This document shows positions 1-6,647 of a DNA stretch of 6,753 bases, in pieces (positions within the stretch are counted from its first letter, which is position 1; every line of letters starts with the position of its first letter). The notes under the pieces were generated by a model that was not told the origin of the DNA, ran no database searches, and saw nothing but the letters and a program-made list of their open reading frames with translations. Position numbers and translations under genes: made by a program. Source of the stretch: Gammaproteobacteria bacterium (lineage in GTDB: Bacteria; Pseudomonadota; Gammaproteobacteria; CAISUE01); the NCBI GenBank assembly GCA_947378515.1, contig CANCKG010000035.1, positions 1 to 6,753 on the forward strand. The letters run 5' to 3'.

Positions 1-1164
1 ACACTTAAGTTTCAAGGTACTGTCGTCAACTATTTTTGTGGATTAACCAAAAAACCCGCCAATAAAAATGATGTCAAGGGGAATGAAAAAACCTATTTAC
101 TCGAACCACAAACTTATTTGGCTTTTAAACAAAGCATTCAAACGGCGCTGGAAGCTTATCGTCAAAAACTCTCGCCGCTAACTTTCTATCGTAGTCACAG
201 AGTCAAGCAATTAGTCGACCAATTAGCGGCTTTGCCAGCTAATGACATGCCCGCTTTATTGCACTGTTTAACGTCGATGAGTATGACGGTAGTCCATGAG
301 GATTTTACGTTTAATAGCAGTGGTTTTGGCTTTGCCCGTAATGCCAGCGGCAGTCGCTTGCAACGTTTATTAAGTGATTTATGCTGCCGCACGGCAGCGG
401 CGGGGATGATTAGCGAGCAATACGAAGAACAGCGGTTCTGTCAATCACAGCACATTTGCTATGTGCAAACCACGCTCGTGCAATTACAAGAGCATATTCG
501 TTCGGCTATTTTTAACAAAGCTGAAGCTTATATCGATGCATTAAAAGTCATTATGAATAATTCGCAAGTGACTTTGTCACAGCGTGCGACTCACATTGTC
601 GCACTAAACGCAGATTATAAACCAGAACAATTAACCCCTAAAGCACGTGCCGTATTTTACTTTGTTGAGTCGCTGCGTAGCAATCTCAATTTGACGAATT
701 TTACCGTTGATGGATTAGTGTTGGAACGGGAACTGACAAGTGTTGAGGCAGTAGGTGGTGGCATCGAGTTAGCGCTCGGACCCTTTATTCCAGTGAATAG
801 CAATGCTAATGTCACAGAAAGAGTCGAGCCATTAATCGTCTTTAATAAAGGGCTTAACTATTCAGCACTGGAAGTAGAAAGTCCGGTTGCCTTAGAGGTT
901 TCTTACCATGACACCAAAAGCCCAGAATGGGATGATTTAGTGAAATATGGTGCCCAACTCGGGACGTATTGTGTTGATGTAGCCACCCAAATAACCGATG
1001 CGTGTTCATCTTTGTCGAGCTACTTGTTTTCGCCGCCAAATGAAAAAAGCATTCAGGCAGCCAGTGCATTTAATCGTCCTAAGGCGCACTCAGGGCTTGT
1101 AAATACACCAGTTTGTATCGAAATGGGCTTAAAAAACCCTAGTCCAGGGCAAGAAAATAATTAA
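1..1164 (+). CDS. Unrecognised protein, 3' part only (5' end lies outside the window)
   Basis: The reading frame is open from the first base of the window to a TAA at 1162-1164, giving 387 codons. A TTG at 118 is in frame but has no ribosome binding site, and coding continues upstream without a stop, so the true start is off the left edge. I do not recognise the family. No signal peptide, clear membrane segment or nucleotide-binding motif is visible. The first half looks mostly helical. The middle (around QLTPKARAVFYFVESLRSN) leads into a glycine- and valine-rich, probably beta-rich part containing VGGGIELALGPFIPVN and LEVESPVALEVSYHD. The last 40 or so residues are polar and low in complexity. 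It contains several cysteines (for example LCCRTAA), which argues mildly for a cytoplasmic location. It ends 70 bases before recA on the same strand, where cinA/pncC is often found in other gammaproteobacteria; it does not resemble that family. Coding is well supported, function is not. Confidence 0.75.
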   Translation, partial: TLKFQGTVVNYFCGLTKKPANKNDVKGNEKTYLLEPQTYLAFKQSIQTALEAYRQKLSPLTFYRSHRVKQLVDQLAALPANDMPALLHCLTSMSMTVVHEDFTFNSSGFGFARNASGSRLQRLLSDLCCRTAAAGMISEQYEEQRFCQSQHICYVQTTLVQLQEHIRSAIFNKAEAYIDALKVIMNNSQVTLSQRATHIVALNADYKPEQLTPKARAVFYFVESLRSNLNLTNFTVDGLVLERELTSVEAVGGGIELALGPFIPVNSNANVTERVEPLIVFNKGLNYSALEVESPVALEVSYHDTKSPEWDDLVKYGAQLGTYCVDVATQITDACSSLSSYLFSPPNEKSIQAASAFNRPKAHSGLVNTPVCIEMGLKNPSPGQENN

Positions 1165-1188
1165 GGTCCAGCGTTTAGCGTAAATGTA

Positions 1189-1197
1189 TGCGATAAT
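1189..1197 (+). promoter_or_regulatory. Likely recA promoter, extended -10 element
   Basis: The string TGCGATAAT fits an extended -10 (TGn plus GATAAT, one mismatch to TATAAT) and lies 37 bases before the recA start. No good -35 is found 16-18 bases upstream (CAGCGT at 1169-1174), as is common for extended -10 promoters. A short direct repeat, AGCGTTT followed by AGCGTAA at 1170-1183, occupies the -35 region. No CTGT-N8-ACAG LexA box is present between 1165 and 1234. Assignment is by pattern only. Confidence 0.45.
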
Positions 1198-1208
1198 CCG
1201 AGGTTCTC

Positions 1209-1218
1209 TTTGATCAAA
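1209..1218 (+). promoter_or_regulatory. 10-bp perfect palindrome TTTGATCAAA in the recA leader
   Basis: A perfect palindrome lies between the predicted -10 and the recA start, close to the expected transcription start near 1204. It is where an operator could sit, but a 10-bp AT-rich palindrome can arise by chance, and it matches no operator I can name with confidence. It is not an E. coli-type LexA box. Confidence 0.2.
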
Positions 1219-1234
1219 CTATGAGCAACATACT

Positions 1235-2272
1235 ATGGCCGTGAATGATAGTAAAATGAACGATGATCGTAAAAAAGCACTGGCTGCAGCCTTAGCCCAA
1301 ATTGAAAAGCAATATGGTAAAGGGTCGGTCATGCGGATGGGTGATGGGGTGGCTGAACCCATTGAAGCGATCTCGACTGGTTCATTGAGTTTGGATGTTG
1401 CAACAGGAATTGGTGGCTTACCACGGGGTCGAATCGTGGAAATTTATGGTCCTGAATCATCTGGCAAAACGACCGTGACTTTGCAAGTGATTGCCGAATG
1501 TCAAAAACTGGGTGGCACCGCGGCCTTTATCGATGCCGAACATGCGCTGGATCTGAATTATGCTGAAAAAATCGGCTGTAATGTCAAAGATTTATTAGTC
1601 TCGCAACCCGATACCGGAGAGCAAGCGCTTGAAATTTGCGATATGTTGGTGCGCTCAGGTGGCATCGATGTAATCGTTATCGATTCGGTCGCTGCGTTAA
1701 CGCCAAAAGCCGAAATTGAAGGTGAAATGGGCGATTCGCATATGGGTCTGCAAGCGCGATTGATGTCGCAAGCCTTACGTAAATTGACTGCTAATATCAA
1801 ACGATCGAATACCTTAGTTATTTTTATCAATCAAATTCGCATGAAAATTGGCGTGATGTTTGGTAATCCAGAAACCACTACTGGCGGTAATGCCTTGAAA
1901 TTTTATGCTTCAGTGCGTTTAGATATTCGTCGCACGGGGGCAATTAAAAAAGGCGATGAAGTCATCGGTTCTGAAACGCGGGTGAAAGTATTAAAAAATA
2001 AAGTGGCGCCACCCTTTAAAGAAGCGCATTTTGACATTCTCTATGGCGAAGGTATTTCGCGCATGGGTGAAATAATTGATATGGGTGTTGATCACGGTTA
2101 TATTGAAAAAGCCGGTTCATGGTACAGTTATAACGGTGAAAAAATTGGTCAAGGCAAAGAAAATGTTAAAACTTTTTTGCGGGAAAATCCACAATTTGCC
2201 ATCGATATTGAAAAGCAATTGCGTGATAAATTGATTTTGAAAGTGATGCCAGCGATTGTAACCGAAGATTAA
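1235..2272 (+). CDS. recA: RecA recombinase
   Basis: This is the DNA-dependent ATPase that forms filaments on single-stranded DNA, carries out homologous pairing and strand exchange, and in many bacteria triggers LexA cleavage. The 345 residues align along their length with E. coli RecA (353 aa). Visible features are the N-terminal polymerisation helix ([18 protein letters not shown], about 13-30), Walker A GPESSGKT at 72-79, catalytic Glu102 in FIDAEHALD, Walker B VIVIDS ending at 151, DNA-binding loop L1 around 162-172 ([11 protein letters not shown]), and loop L2 around 199-220 starting NQIRMKIG, with the sensor Gln200. The C-terminal tail is short, ending IVTED, against a longer acidic tail in E. 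coli. The ATG at 1235 gives six more N-terminal residues than E. coli; the in-frame ATG at 1256 (MNDDRKKAL) is an alternative. Neither has a strong Shine-Dalgarno; GAG at 1223-1225 is nine bases before the first. No recX follows; the next gene is convergent. Confidence 0.98.
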   Translation: MAVNDSKMNDDRKKALAAALAQIEKQYGKGSVMRMGDGVAEPIEAISTGSLSLDVATGIGGLPRGRIVEIYGPESSGKTTVTLQVIAECQKLGGTAAFIDAEHALDLNYAEKIGCNVKDLLVSQPDTGEQALEICDMLVRSGGIDVIVIDSVAALTPKAEIEGEMGDSHMGLQARLMSQALRKLTANIKRSNTLVIFINQIRMKIGVMFGNPETTTGGNALKFYASVRLDIRRTGAIKKGDEVIGSETRVKVLKNKVAPPFKEAHFDILYGEGISRMGEIIDMGVDHGYIEKAGSWYSYNGEKIGQGKENVKTFLRENPQFAIDIEKQLRDKLILKVMPAIVTED

Positions 2273-2324
2273 AAAGCCGTTTGCGCGAGAGTCCTTAAGC
2301 CCGTATATGCCTTTGTTTAAAGTG

Positions 2325-4445
2325 CTAAACACGAATGACTTTCAATACGGTAGGAATCTTGCTTAAACGATCAATAACATGGCTTAATTGCAGGCTATTT
2401 TTAACTAAGACTAGCAGCTGCACGGTGCTAAACACGCCATCATCATGGATGACTTTGATATCGATGATGTTGGTGGCAGCTGCGGTGGAAACGGTATTGG
2501 TCAAGCGAGCTAATACCCCTTGTTTGTTTTCAACATCCACTTGGATCAGGGCTTTAAATTGACCTTCGAGTGGCTCTTGCCAATTCAGGGCTAATTTTTG
2601 TACCGGCGCTACCGGCGCTCTAACCAAGAACGGAATTTCACTGCAGGTTTCGCGGTGAATGCGTAAACCTTCACCAGGAATCAATAAGCCGATGATGCTG
2701 TCGTTGGGAATAGGATGACAGCAGGCAGCAAATTTTATCAACATGCCTTCAATGCCCTTAATCGTCATGGGTATTAACGAGGGCGAAGTCAAGAATAATT
2801 GCCCGAGTAAACGTTGAGCGACTTCCATGGGCGCTAAGTGACCCAAACCAATATCCGCTAATAAGGCATCAAAGCTTGATAAGGGGTAGAGTTTTAGCAA
2901 TTTTCGTTGTTGATGATCATTTAAATTTGGGTTCATTTCTCCCAAACTCATCAATGCATTGAGTAATAACTGTTTGCCAAGTGCGATACTGGCGTCTTGG
3001 TGATTTTCTTTTAAATATTGCCGAATTCGACTACGCGCACGACCGGAGACGACAAAATTAAGCCATTCAGGTTTAGGTGTAGCATCGAGGGAGGTTAATA
3101 TTTCAATGGTTTGACCATTGACTAAGCGAGTACTTAACGCCGCAGGTCGCCGATTAATGCGCGCGCTTAAGCAATGATCGCCGATATCGGTGTGAACGTT
3201 ATAAGCAAAATCGACCGGCGTCGCGCCACCGGGTAAGGCTAAAATTCGTCCCTTGGGTGTGAAGACATAGACTTCATCCGGGAACAGGTCGATTTTAACG
3301 CTTTCGATGAATTCCTGGGAATTACCGGATGCTTGTTGCATTTCAATGACATTACGTAACCATTGACTAACTTTTAATTGGGTAATATTGATGCGGTCTT
3401 CATCTTCTTTATAGAGCCAATGGGCCGCGATACCATATTCAGCATAATTAGCCATTGAAGCGGTACGAATTTGAATTTCAATCGGCACGCCTTGGGGGCC
3501 AAATAGAATCGTGTGCAGCGATTGGTAACTGTTCGCTTTAGGGATAGCAATATAATCTTTGAATTTACCAGGTACCGGTTTAAAGAGGTTATGCACAGCT
3601 CCCAGGGCTCTATAACAGGTGTCGATATCTGTGACGATGATCCGAAAACCGTAAATATCCATGATTTCACTAAAAGATAAATGTTTTTGGCGCATTTTTT
3701 GATAAATACTGTACAAATGTTTTTGGCGGCCAATGACGCTGCTGGCTGGAATACCATAGCTTTCCAGTTGGTTACAAATAGCTTGGTTGATTTGCTGTAA
3801 AATCTGCAGTCGTAAGTCACGCGCTTCAAATACCGCTTCATGCAAGATCCGATAACGCAGCGGATAAATGGCTGCAAATGCTAATTCTTCTAAACTGACC
3901 CGAACATGATGCATGCCTAAACGGTTAGCGATGGGCGCATAAATTTCCAGCGTTTCCTTGGCGATCCGCACTTGTTTGGCGGGAGCTAAGGAATGCAAGG
4001 TTTGCATATTATGTAAACGATCGGCTAATTTCACTAAAATTACTCGAATATCACGGGTCATGGCGAGTAACATTTTACGAAAATTTTCGGCTTGCGCTTC
4101 GGCTTTGGTAGCAAATTCCATTTGCGTTAATTTGCTAACACCATCGACCAATTCCGCAACGTCTGGCCCAAATTCTTTGATCAATAAATGTTTTTGAACC
4201 GGAGTATCTTCCAGTACATCGTGTAAAATCGCCGCACACAAGGTGTCCGAATCCATCTTCATGGTGGCTAATAGTTGCGCGACGGCAAGTGGATGGGAGA
4301 TATACGGTTCACCTGAACTGCGCGTTTGCGGTGCATGAGCGTCACGCGCTAATTCAAAGGCACGATGAATTTTTTCTCGGGCCTCAGGTGAAAGATAAGC
4401 TAAACTTAGCGTCAGTGTTTGATATTGCTCATCGATCGAAGCCAT
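2325..4445 (-). CDS. spoT: SpoT, bifunctional (p)ppGpp synthetase/hydrolase
   Basis: SpoT sets the level of the stringent-response alarmone (p)ppGpp by hydrolysing it and, usually more weakly, making it from GTP/GDP and ATP. The 706 residues match the E. coli SpoT length (702). The HD hydrolase domain is intact: ISHP with His51, HDVLEDTP with His75-Asp76, and KLADRLHNM with Asp142. The synthetase domain shows KHLYSIYQKM at 242-251, Asp263 in MDIYGFR, KDYIAIPKANSYQSLHT at 296-312 and Glu323 in PIEIQIRT. A TGS domain follows at about 393-452 (VFTPKGRILALPGGATPVDFAYNVHTDIG begins it, interrupted here only for brevity of motif), then a conserved-cysteine region FAACCHPIP at 572-580, and a C-terminal ACT domain from about 630. 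The intact HD residues separate it from E. coli-type RelA, whose hydrolase site is degenerate. Its ATG directly abuts the gap stop codon and has no clear Shine-Dalgarno, so translation by coupling or reinitiation from gap is likely. No rpoZ, gmk or trmH neighbours are seen. Confidence 0.97.
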   Translation of the reverse strand: MASIDEQYQTLTLSLAYLSPEAREKIHRAFELARDAHAPQTRSSGEPYISHPLAVAQLLATMKMDSDTLCAAILHDVLEDTPVQKHLLIKEFGPDVAELVDGVSKLTQMEFATKAEAQAENFRKMLLAMTRDIRVILVKLADRLHNMQTLHSLAPAKQVRIAKETLEIYAPIANRLGMHHVRVSLEELAFAAIYPLRYRILHEAVFEARDLRLQILQQINQAICNQLESYGIPASSVIGRQKHLYSIYQKMRQKHLSFSEIMDIYGFRIIVTDIDTCYRALGAVHNLFKPVPGKFKDYIAIPKANSYQSLHTILFGPQGVPIEIQIRTASMANYAEYGIAAHWLYKEDEDRINITQLKVSQWLRNVIEMQQASGNSQEFIESVKIDLFPDEVYVFTPKGRILALPGGATPVDFAYNVHTDIGDHCLSARINRRPAALSTRLVNGQTIEILTSLDATPKPEWLNFVVSGRARSRIRQYLKENHQDASIALGKQLLLNALMSLGEMNPNLNDHQQRKLLKLYPLSSFDALLADIGLGHLAPMEVAQRLLGQLFLTSPSLIPMTIKGIEGMLIKFAACCHPIPNDSIIGLLIPGEGLRIHRETCSEIPFLVRAPVAPVQKLALNWQEPLEGQFKALIQVDVENKQGVLARLTNTVSTAAATNIIDIKVIHDDGVFSTVQLLVLVKNSLQLSHVIDRLSKIPTVLKVIRV

Positions 4446-5447
4446 TTATAACGTCATCATTTTATAAGCGACATCGAGCATTCGGTTCGAAAAACCCCAC
4501 TCATTATCGTACCATGCCACCACTTTGACTAAGTTGCCGATGACTTTGGTTTGAGTCGCGTCAAAAATTGCCGAAGCAGGATTATGGTTGTAATCGATCG
4601 AGACCAAAGGCTCTACGTTATAGCCTAATAAACCTGCCGGATACAGTACTTGGGCTTTGAGCATGAGGGCGTTGACTTCCGTTACCGACGTCTCACGCTT
4701 GGCTAAAAACGTTAAATCGACCACTGAAACATTCATAGTAGGCACGCGCATGGCATAACCGTCTAATTTGCCTTTTAATTCGGGTAGAACTAAACCCAGA
4801 GCACTAGCAGCACCCGTTTTTGTAGGAATCATCGAGGTGGTAGCAGAGCGAGCTCGACGTAAATCGGGATGATTGCCATCGAGTAACATTTGATCATTGG
4901 TATAAGCATGAATCGTTGTCATCAAACCCGATTCAATGCCGAGGGTATCGTTTAAGGCTTTAGCAATAGGGGCTAAGCAATTGGTGGTGCATGATGCATT
5001 GGACACAACGCGATCGGTGGCTTTTAACATAGCCTCGTTAATGCCATAAACGATGGTCGCATCGGTATCGGTTCCTGGTGCTGAAATCAACACTTTTTTA
5101 GCGCCATGGTTAAGATGCGGCTGTACGGCTTCTTTGCTGATGAATTTCCCGGTACATTCAAAGACAATGTCGACTCCGTACGCTTCCCAGCGCAAAAGAT
5201 TGGGATCGCGCTCAGAGAACATATGGATTTTTTGACCATTGACTTTCATATCGTCGCCATGGACTTCAACGGTGCCGTTAAATGGCCCATGGGTGCTATC
5301 GTATTTGAGTAAATGGACATTGGCTTCCAACGAACCGCTATCATTGATCGCGACAATTTGCATGTGCTTAAAATGTTCGCTTTCATACAAGGCGCGCATA
5401 ATGTTACGGCCGATGCGGCCAAAGCCGTTAATACCTATCTTGATCAT
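4446..5447 (-). CDS. gap: Glyceraldehyde-3-phosphate dehydrogenase, type I
   Basis: This cytoplasmic homotetrameric enzyme oxidises and phosphorylates glyceraldehyde 3-phosphate to 1,3-bisphosphoglycerate with NAD(P)+, working in glycolysis and in reverse in gluconeogenesis. At 333 residues it is full length. The Rossmann nucleotide-binding motif INGFGRIGR is at 6-14; Asp36 in VAIND is the residue typical of NAD preference. The catalytic signature SNASCTTNC gives Cys153, with base His180 (TTIHAYT), phosphate-binding Arg234 ([13 protein letters not shown]) and the C-terminal [14 protein letters not shown]. The HAYTND and [22 protein letters not shown] segments are of the type found in many proteobacterial Gap proteins and set it apart from E. 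coli GapA (HATTAT). Erythrose-4-phosphate dehydrogenase (Epd) is a related alternative, but HAYTND and the IPTKTGAA stretch favour GAPDH. The start is well supported: AAGGA sits at 5453-5457, five bases before the ATG. It is first in a two-gene unit with spoT. Confidence 0.96.
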   Translation of the reverse strand: MIKIGINGFGRIGRNIMRALYESEHFKHMQIVAINDSGSLEANVHLLKYDSTHGPFNGTVEVHGDDMKVNGQKIHMFSERDPNLLRWEAYGVDIVFECTGKFISKEAVQPHLNHGAKKVLISAPGTDTDATIVYGINEAMLKATDRVVSNASCTTNCLAPIAKALNDTLGIESGLMTTIHAYTNDQMLLDGNHPDLRRARSATTSMIPTKTGAASALGLVLPELKGKLDGYAMRVPTMNVSVVDLTFLAKRETSVTEVNALMLKAQVLYPAGLLGYNVEPLVSIDYNHNPASAIFDATQTKVIGNLVKVVAWYDNEWGFSNRMLDVAYKMMTL

Positions 5448-5452
5448 GGAAA

Positions 5453-5457
5453 TCCTT
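5453..5457 (-). promoter_or_regulatory. Ribosome binding site of gap
   Basis: AAGGA on the minus strand lies five bases before the ATG at 5447-5445. It fixes the gap start and is the strongest Shine-Dalgarno in the window. It contrasts with spoT, which has none recognisable. Confidence 0.8.
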
Positions 5458-5502
5458 AAAAAATAAAATGGGCACGAAGACCGGAAGCTATCTGTTTACC
5501 AC

Positions 5503-5531
5503 ATTTTAGCATTTTTTATGGATGAGCTAAA
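5503..5531 (-). promoter_or_regulatory. Promoter of the gap-spoT unit with embedded inverted repeat
   Basis: Read on the minus strand, -35 TTTAGC (5531-5526) and -10 TAAAAT (5508-5503) are separated by exactly 17 bases, and TGC immediately precedes the -10, making an extended -10. Transcription would start near 5496, leaving a leader of about 50 bases before gap. The -35 hexamer TTTAGC and GCTAAA, which overlaps the extended -10, form an inverted repeat; allowing one bulge it lengthens to CATTTAGC and GCTAAAATG. This could be an operator covering the promoter. The promoter call is by pattern only; the -35 is weak (three of six matches). Confidence 0.5.
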
Positions 5532-5550
5532 TGCTCTTTAACTATAGGAT

Positions 5551-5566
5551 ACTGAAAAAATTCAGT
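5551..5566 (-). terminator. Small AT-rich hairpin directly after the orphan gene's stop codon
   Basis: The perfect inverted repeat ACTGAA / TTCAGT, with a four-base loop, starts on the minus strand at the base after the TAA at 5569-5567. Position suggests a 3'-end or weak terminator function. However, only two of the six pairs are G-C and no T-run follows (ATCCTATAG comes next), so strong intrinsic termination is doubtful and read-through into gap-spoT is possible. Confidence 0.3.
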
Positions 5567-6604
5567 TTACTTCGTATCACTGGTTTCATGGCGAACGGAA
5601 CCTTGTAAATGGGAGAGATTGACAGGAAGCAATGAGCTAAATAAAGACGTGCCGATAGCATTGACAGAGGCTAAGAAATACTGATAAACACCATTAGGTG
5701 GGATAGTTTGCGTAACATCATCTTCATCACCATAAATAGCTTCAAAAATAGTACTCTCATGGTCAGTCGAAGAATTACGGTCAGTCGAAGGATTACGGTC
5801 AGTCGAAGAACTATGTGAAACATCATCAGAATAGGGCAAAAAATAATGATTGTTTTGTCCCGATATAGATCTAGCGTCAGAGTGATTTTTAGAGCGACCA
5901 TTAAGATCAACTACAGGCTTATTCACACTGTTTTCTTCCAGTACTGTCGATAATATAGAGCGACATATCTCCGTAGCAGAGGAAGGATTAAAAGAAGAAT
6001 CAGTATTAAAACTACAGTTAGAATCTTCACTTTTACTAAAATTACGCAAATCTACACTTGTATTTAAATAACGAGATTCAAAAGAATTTTTTCCGTTATT
6101 CAAGGGAGGAGCTATTTCGTTATTCAAGTGAGGAGCTATTTCGTTATTCAAGTGAGGAGCTATTTTTTTTTCAATGGACTTATACAAATAACTAAGCATG
6201 CCAAAGTTTTTCTTTGTATTGTTTAAATTTTTCCATGAAGATTTCGGTGCGATAATAGTCCGTAATATAAAAGCGACTAGGCTAAGCGGAGAAATCACCA
6301 GACCAATAAGAGCAGACACTGTGCTAACAAAATATAGCGCAATTTTTGGCGCTAGGTTTTTGGTTTCAGCCGCCTTAAATTTTAATAAACTAAAAGTGAC
6401 AGCTGGGATGTCAACCGCCAATTGTAAAGCCATTTCAACATAACGTATACGATGACGAATTTTTTGCAGTACCGATTTAGCTTTAATAACTTTAAATAAT
6501 TGTATAAAGTCAGTGTTATCAGAGATGGTCGTTGGTTCAATATCCCATGTGTTACACAAAGCACGGAAGTAAACTAAGTTAATAGCTTGACGTACACTTC
6601 TCAT
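5567..6604 (-). CDS. Unrecognised AT-rich orphan protein with hydrophobic hairpin and tandem repeats
   Basis: The frame encodes 345 residues from the ATG at 6604-6602 to TAA at 5569-5567. That ATG is preferred because GAGG (6614-6611) precedes it by six bases; a GTG at 6619 would add five residues but lacks a site. I do not recognise the family. The N-terminal 80 or so residues are basic and probably helical. Residues about 87-119 are hydrophobic (from IALYFVSTVSALIGLVIS through PLSLVAFILRTII) and could form one or two membrane passes with a Ser-Pro turn. Three copies of an eight-residue unit (IAPHLNNE) follow at about 148-170, then a long Ser/Asn/Asp-rich, probably disordered stretch with three STDRNS-type hexads at about 266-283, and an acidic patch GDEDD. 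There is no cleavable signal peptide. Hand counts of two 60-base stretches give 30-33% GC, against about 52% in one stretch of recA. Composition and architecture resemble proteins secreted by intracellular bacteria, but that role is only inferred. Confidence 0.75.
   Translation of the reverse strand: MRSVRQAINLVYFRALCNTWDIEPTTISDNTDFIQLFKVIKAKSVLQKIRHRIRYVEMALQLAVDIPAVTFSLLKFKAAETKNLAPKIALYFVSTVSALIGLVISPLSLVAFILRTIIAPKSSWKNLNNTKKNFGMLSYLYKSIEKKIAPHLNNEIAPHLNNEIAPPLNNGKNSFESRYLNTSVDLRNFSKSEDSNCSFNTDSSFNPSSATEICRSILSTVLEENSVNKPVVDLNGRSKNHSDARSISGQNNHYFLPYSDDVSHSSSTDRNPSTDRNSSTDHESTIFEAIYGDEDDVTQTIPPNGVYQYFLASVNAIGTSLFSSLLPVNLSHLQGSVRHETSDTK
5761..5814 (-). repeat. 18-bp in-frame tandem repeat, three copies
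   Basis: On the plus strand the unit ggtcagtcgaagaattac occurs at 5761-5778, 5779-5796 and 5797-5814. The second copy differs at one base and the third at two. The period is a multiple of three, so copy-number change would add or remove six residues (a Ser-Thr-Asp-Arg/His-containing hexad) without breaking the frame of the orphan gene. Confidence 0.93.
6094..6165 (-). repeat. 24-bp in-frame tandem repeat, three copies
   Basis: Three adjacent 24-base units lie at 6094-6117, 6118-6141 and 6142-6165. The last two are identical and the first differs by a single base (ggg for gtg), changing His to Pro. The encoded unit is IAPHLNNE. The near identity points to recent duplication, by slippage or unequal recombination, inside the orphan gene. 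A run of T directly follows at 6163-6171, itself prone to slippage. Confidence 0.95.
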
Positions 6605-6610
6605 ACTATA

Positions 6611-6614
6611 CCTC
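6611..6614 (-). promoter_or_regulatory. Ribosome binding site that decides the orphan gene's start
   Basis: GAGG on the minus strand lies six bases before the ATG at 6604-6602. The GTG further upstream (6619-6617) has no comparable site at proper distance, so the ATG is taken as start. Confidence 0.55.
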
Positions 6615-6641
6615 AGCACTTTTTGATGTTGTTGTGTAAGT

Positions 6642-6647
6642 ATTATA
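6642..6647 (-). promoter_or_regulatory. Likely -10 element of the orphan gene promoter
   Basis: A perfect TATAAT on the minus strand sits 37 bases before the orphan ATG, predicting a leader of about 30 bases. The -35 position (AGCTTT at 6670-6665 with a 17-base spacer) is poor. A second perfect TATAAT lies at 6682-6677. In such AT-rich DNA, chance matches are frequent, hence moderate confidence. Confidence 0.45.

Noticed and set aside
118..120. TTG as the start of the first gene
   Set aside because: The frame stays open to the window's first base, the upstream residues look like ordinary protein, and no ribosome binding site precedes the TTG; the gene is 5'-truncated by the window edge.
1221..1244. 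Seven-codon upstream reading frame overlapping the recA start
   Set aside because: It lacks a Shine-Dalgarno and carries no leader-peptide pattern; a short ATG frame here is expected by chance.
1558..1830. 90-codon frame antisense to recA
   Set aside because: Shadow of the conserved recA coding sequence, without a ribosome binding site or recognisable domain.
3374..3877. 167-codon minus-strand frame inside spoT
   Set aside because: It is a shifted frame lying entirely within the conserved SpoT synthetase and linker coding region; its translation has no protein-like features.
4446..5447. Erythrose-4-phosphate dehydrogenase (Epd) instead of GAPDH
   Set aside because: Motifs HAYTND and IPTKTGAA fit GAPDH; the E. 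coli Epd counterparts as I recall them (HSAMHD, IPVDTKLAA) differ.
6094..6165. CRISPR-like array
   Set aside because: The 24-base units are directly adjacent with no spacers, and they are in frame within a gene; this is a coding minisatellite.
6198..6443. 81-codon plus-strand frame opposite the orphan gene
   Set aside because: It overlaps the hydrophobic-segment coding region of the minus-strand gene, which has a ribosome binding site, promoter and in-frame repeats; the antisense frame has none of these.
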